A program made the position numbers and the translations under genes. 5,893 nucleotides of DNA, taken from NCBI GenBank assembly GCA_028707015.1, contig JAQTVP010000103.1:1-5893 (forward strand). The letters run 5' to 3'. Within the stretch, counting starts at the first letter, position 1, and every line of letters starts with the position of its first letter. This DNA is from Dehalococcoidales bacterium (GTDB lineage Bacteria > Chloroflexota > Dehalococcoidia > Dehalococcoidales > JAQTVP01). This document shows positions 4,557 through 5,893 of the stretch, one piece after another. A model generated the notes under the pieces. It did not search any database. It was given only the letters and a program-made list of their open reading frames with translations, and was not told where the DNA came from.

Positions 4557-5893
4557 ATGGGAGCATCTAAAAGAACATCTCCAGATGACTTAGGGCAGAT
4601 GTTAGTAGAAGCAAAGCTCATAACTGCAGAACAACTGACCCATGTTAAAGATATACAGGTTCAGGGTGGGGAAAAAATGGAGCGGGTTTTGCTGCAACAG
4701 AGGTTAATTTCACTGCAGCAGCTGGCACTTTTTACCAGCTTGCAGCTGGGGGTTCCCTTTGTCAACCTGAGGAAGGAAGGTGTTCGAGCTGAGGCGGTTG
4801 CTTTAGTTCCTGAGATTATAGCCAGAAAATACAGCGTTATCCCGATAGACGCGTTAGATGGAACATTAGTGGTGGCTATGGAAGACCCGAGGGATATTCA
4901 GGCTATTGAGGATTTAGCTGCATTAACAAGAAAAAAGATTGAACCGGTACTTAGTACTCCTCAGGATATTCAGGAAATGATTGATCTTAACTACAGGGTT
5001 GGTGGCGAGATTGAAGAACAGCTTAGCCAAATTCCTACTCGTTATCAGAGAGTGCAGGTGAGCGAAGCACGTGTCTCCGCTGAAGCGATCGCACAGGCCC
5101 CAGTAGTTCGTGCTATTGATTTACTTATTAAACAAGCGGTGAGGGATAGGGCTTCTGATATCCATATTGAGCCTCAAGAGGATAAATTGCGTGTGCGCTA
5201 TCGTATTGACGGTATTTTACATGAAATTATGGCGTTACCTTTAAGTGTCCATCCTCCATTACTTTCTCGGGTGAAAATAATGGCTGGATTAAATATTGCG
5301 GAACGCCGTCGCCCTCAAGATGGACAAATTACATTTGATATGGGAGACAGGGAAGTGGATCTGCGGGTTGCAACTACAAATACTATATACGGCGAAATGG
5401 TTGTCATGCGTATTTTAGATAAAACATTTGCTTTTCTTCCCTTGGCTGAGATTGGTTTTTTACCTGATACTTTAGATAAATATCTTAGAATGGTGAAGAA
5501 TCCATTTGGAATGATATTAATTAGTGGTCCTACTGGTTCCGGTAAGACTACTACCCAGTATGCTACAGTTAATCAGCTTGATAGTGTTGGACGTAATATC
5601 TTGACTATTGAAGACCCGGTAGAATATCGTTTTAATAATATTAATCAGATGCCGGTAAATCCTGCAGCTGGGATGACTTTTGCCACCGGACTTAGAGCCT
5701 GTATGAGACTTGATCCTGACGTTATTCTGATTGGAGAGATACGTGATGTTGAAACAGCACAAATATCTACTCAGGCATCTCTTACCGGTCATTTAGTACT
5801 GTCATCAGTTCATGCTAATGATACGGTAAGTACCGTTTTCAGAATGATAGATTTGGGAGTTGAACCATTCCTTTTAGCCTCAGCACTTGTTGG
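4557..5893 (+). CDS. pilB: PilB/GspE-family type IV pilus or type II secretion assembly ATPase (3' end missing)
   Basis: About 445 codons are present; the gene runs off the right edge, where family members usually reach 550-600 residues. Such hexameric cytoplasmic ATPases power polymerisation of pilins or pseudopilins at the inner membrane. Residues 10-145 match the MshEN/T2SSE N-terminal region (LGQMLVEAKLITAEQL, then LGVPFVNL). The catalytic part shows the Asp box SDIHIEP (200-206) with arginines in RVRYRIDG, Walker A GPTGSGKTT (324-332, Lys330), LDPD before Walker B LIGEIRD with Glu394, and a His-box region around His419 (SSVHANDT). All core catalytic residues seen are intact. The zinc-binding cysteines, if any, would lie beyond the window. 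PilB is favoured over GspE by INQMPVNPAAGMTFATGLR, but the two cannot be separated surely here. The gene follows the coiled-coil gene by 66 bp, probably in one operon. Confidence 0.93.
   Translation, partial: MGASKRTSPDDLGQMLVEAKLITAEQLTHVKDIQVQGGEKMERVLLQQRLISLQQLALFTSLQLGVPFVNLRKEGVRAEAVALVPEIIARKYSVIPIDALDGTLVVAMEDPRDIQAIEDLAALTRKKIEPVLSTPQDIQEMIDLNYRVGGEIEEQLSQIPTRYQRVQVSEARVSAEAIAQAPVVRAIDLLIKQAVRDRASDIHIEPQEDKLRVRYRIDGILHEIMALPLSVHPPLLSRVKIMAGLNIAERRRPQDGQITFDMGDREVDLRVATTNTIYGEMVVMRILDKTFAFLPLAEIGFLPDTLDKYLRMVKNPFGMILISGPTGSGKTTTQYATVNQLDSVGRNILTIEDPVEYRFNNINQMPVNPAAGMTFATGLRACMRLDPDVILIGEIRDVETAQISTQASLTGHLVLSSVHANDTVSTVFRMIDLGVEPFLLASALV

Noticed and set aside
4388..4621. Minus-strand open frame of 77 codons
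   Set aside because: It spans the end of one plus-strand gene and the start of the next, and has no family signal.
5517..5792. Minus-strand open frame of 91 codons
   Set aside because: It is antisense to the Walker A-Walker B region of the ATPase, whose motifs are unmistakable.

Overview
The window looks like chromosomal DNA from an AT-rich bacterium, most likely Chloroflexota of the Dehalococcoidia type. This is inference from protein style, not a database match. The clues are a NarL/LuxR-type regulator whose C-terminus reads LNANDRAHAVVLAIRYGW, REC domains that start IDK or IDY instead of the usual DD pair, an archaeal-looking winged-helix protein, and a PilB/GspE-type ATPase preceded by a DivIVA-like coiled-coil protein. 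I see no tRNA, rRNA, CRISPR array or insertion sequence.

Left part (1-1030, minus strand). Two small DNA-binding-type proteins form a short operon: a winged-helix protein (517-792) followed by a ribbon-helix-helix-like protein (162-479). They are driven by a near-consensus sigma-70 promoter (917-945). Just downstream of its -10 box lie two copies of CTAAAGGGTTCA at a 22-bp period, which look like operators. A candidate terminator lies at 111-134, and a Shine-Dalgarno sequence at the left edge suggests another minus-strand gene starting just outside.

Middle (1031-2793, minus strand). Two response regulators lie in tandem. The upstream one (2089-2793, TTG start) is a REC + LuxR-HTH transcription factor. 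The downstream one (1031-1864) has a REC domain but no DNA-binding domain. Its C-terminal half carries a small domain with the motif GSWDKGT.

Right part (2794-5893). A 353-bp intergenic region separates the regulators from the plus-strand genes. It holds promoters in both directions and two perfect palindromes (24 bp, A/T only, at 2903-2926; 32 bp at 3079-3110). The first plus-strand gene (3147-4490) encodes a DivIVA-like/coiled-coil protein that ends in the same small domain (GSWDRGT). Next, 66 bp later, comes a PilB/GspE-family assembly ATPase (4557 to the window end, incomplete).

Main hypothesis: this is a regulatory and localisation module for a type IV pilus or type II secretion-like machine. 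The shared ~65-residue domain would link a phospho-switch (the HTH-less response regulator) to a coiled-coil scaffold encoded with the motor ATPase, while the LuxR-type regulator controls transcription from the divergent, palindrome-rich region. The domain sharing and the gene layout can be seen directly; the functional link is inferred.
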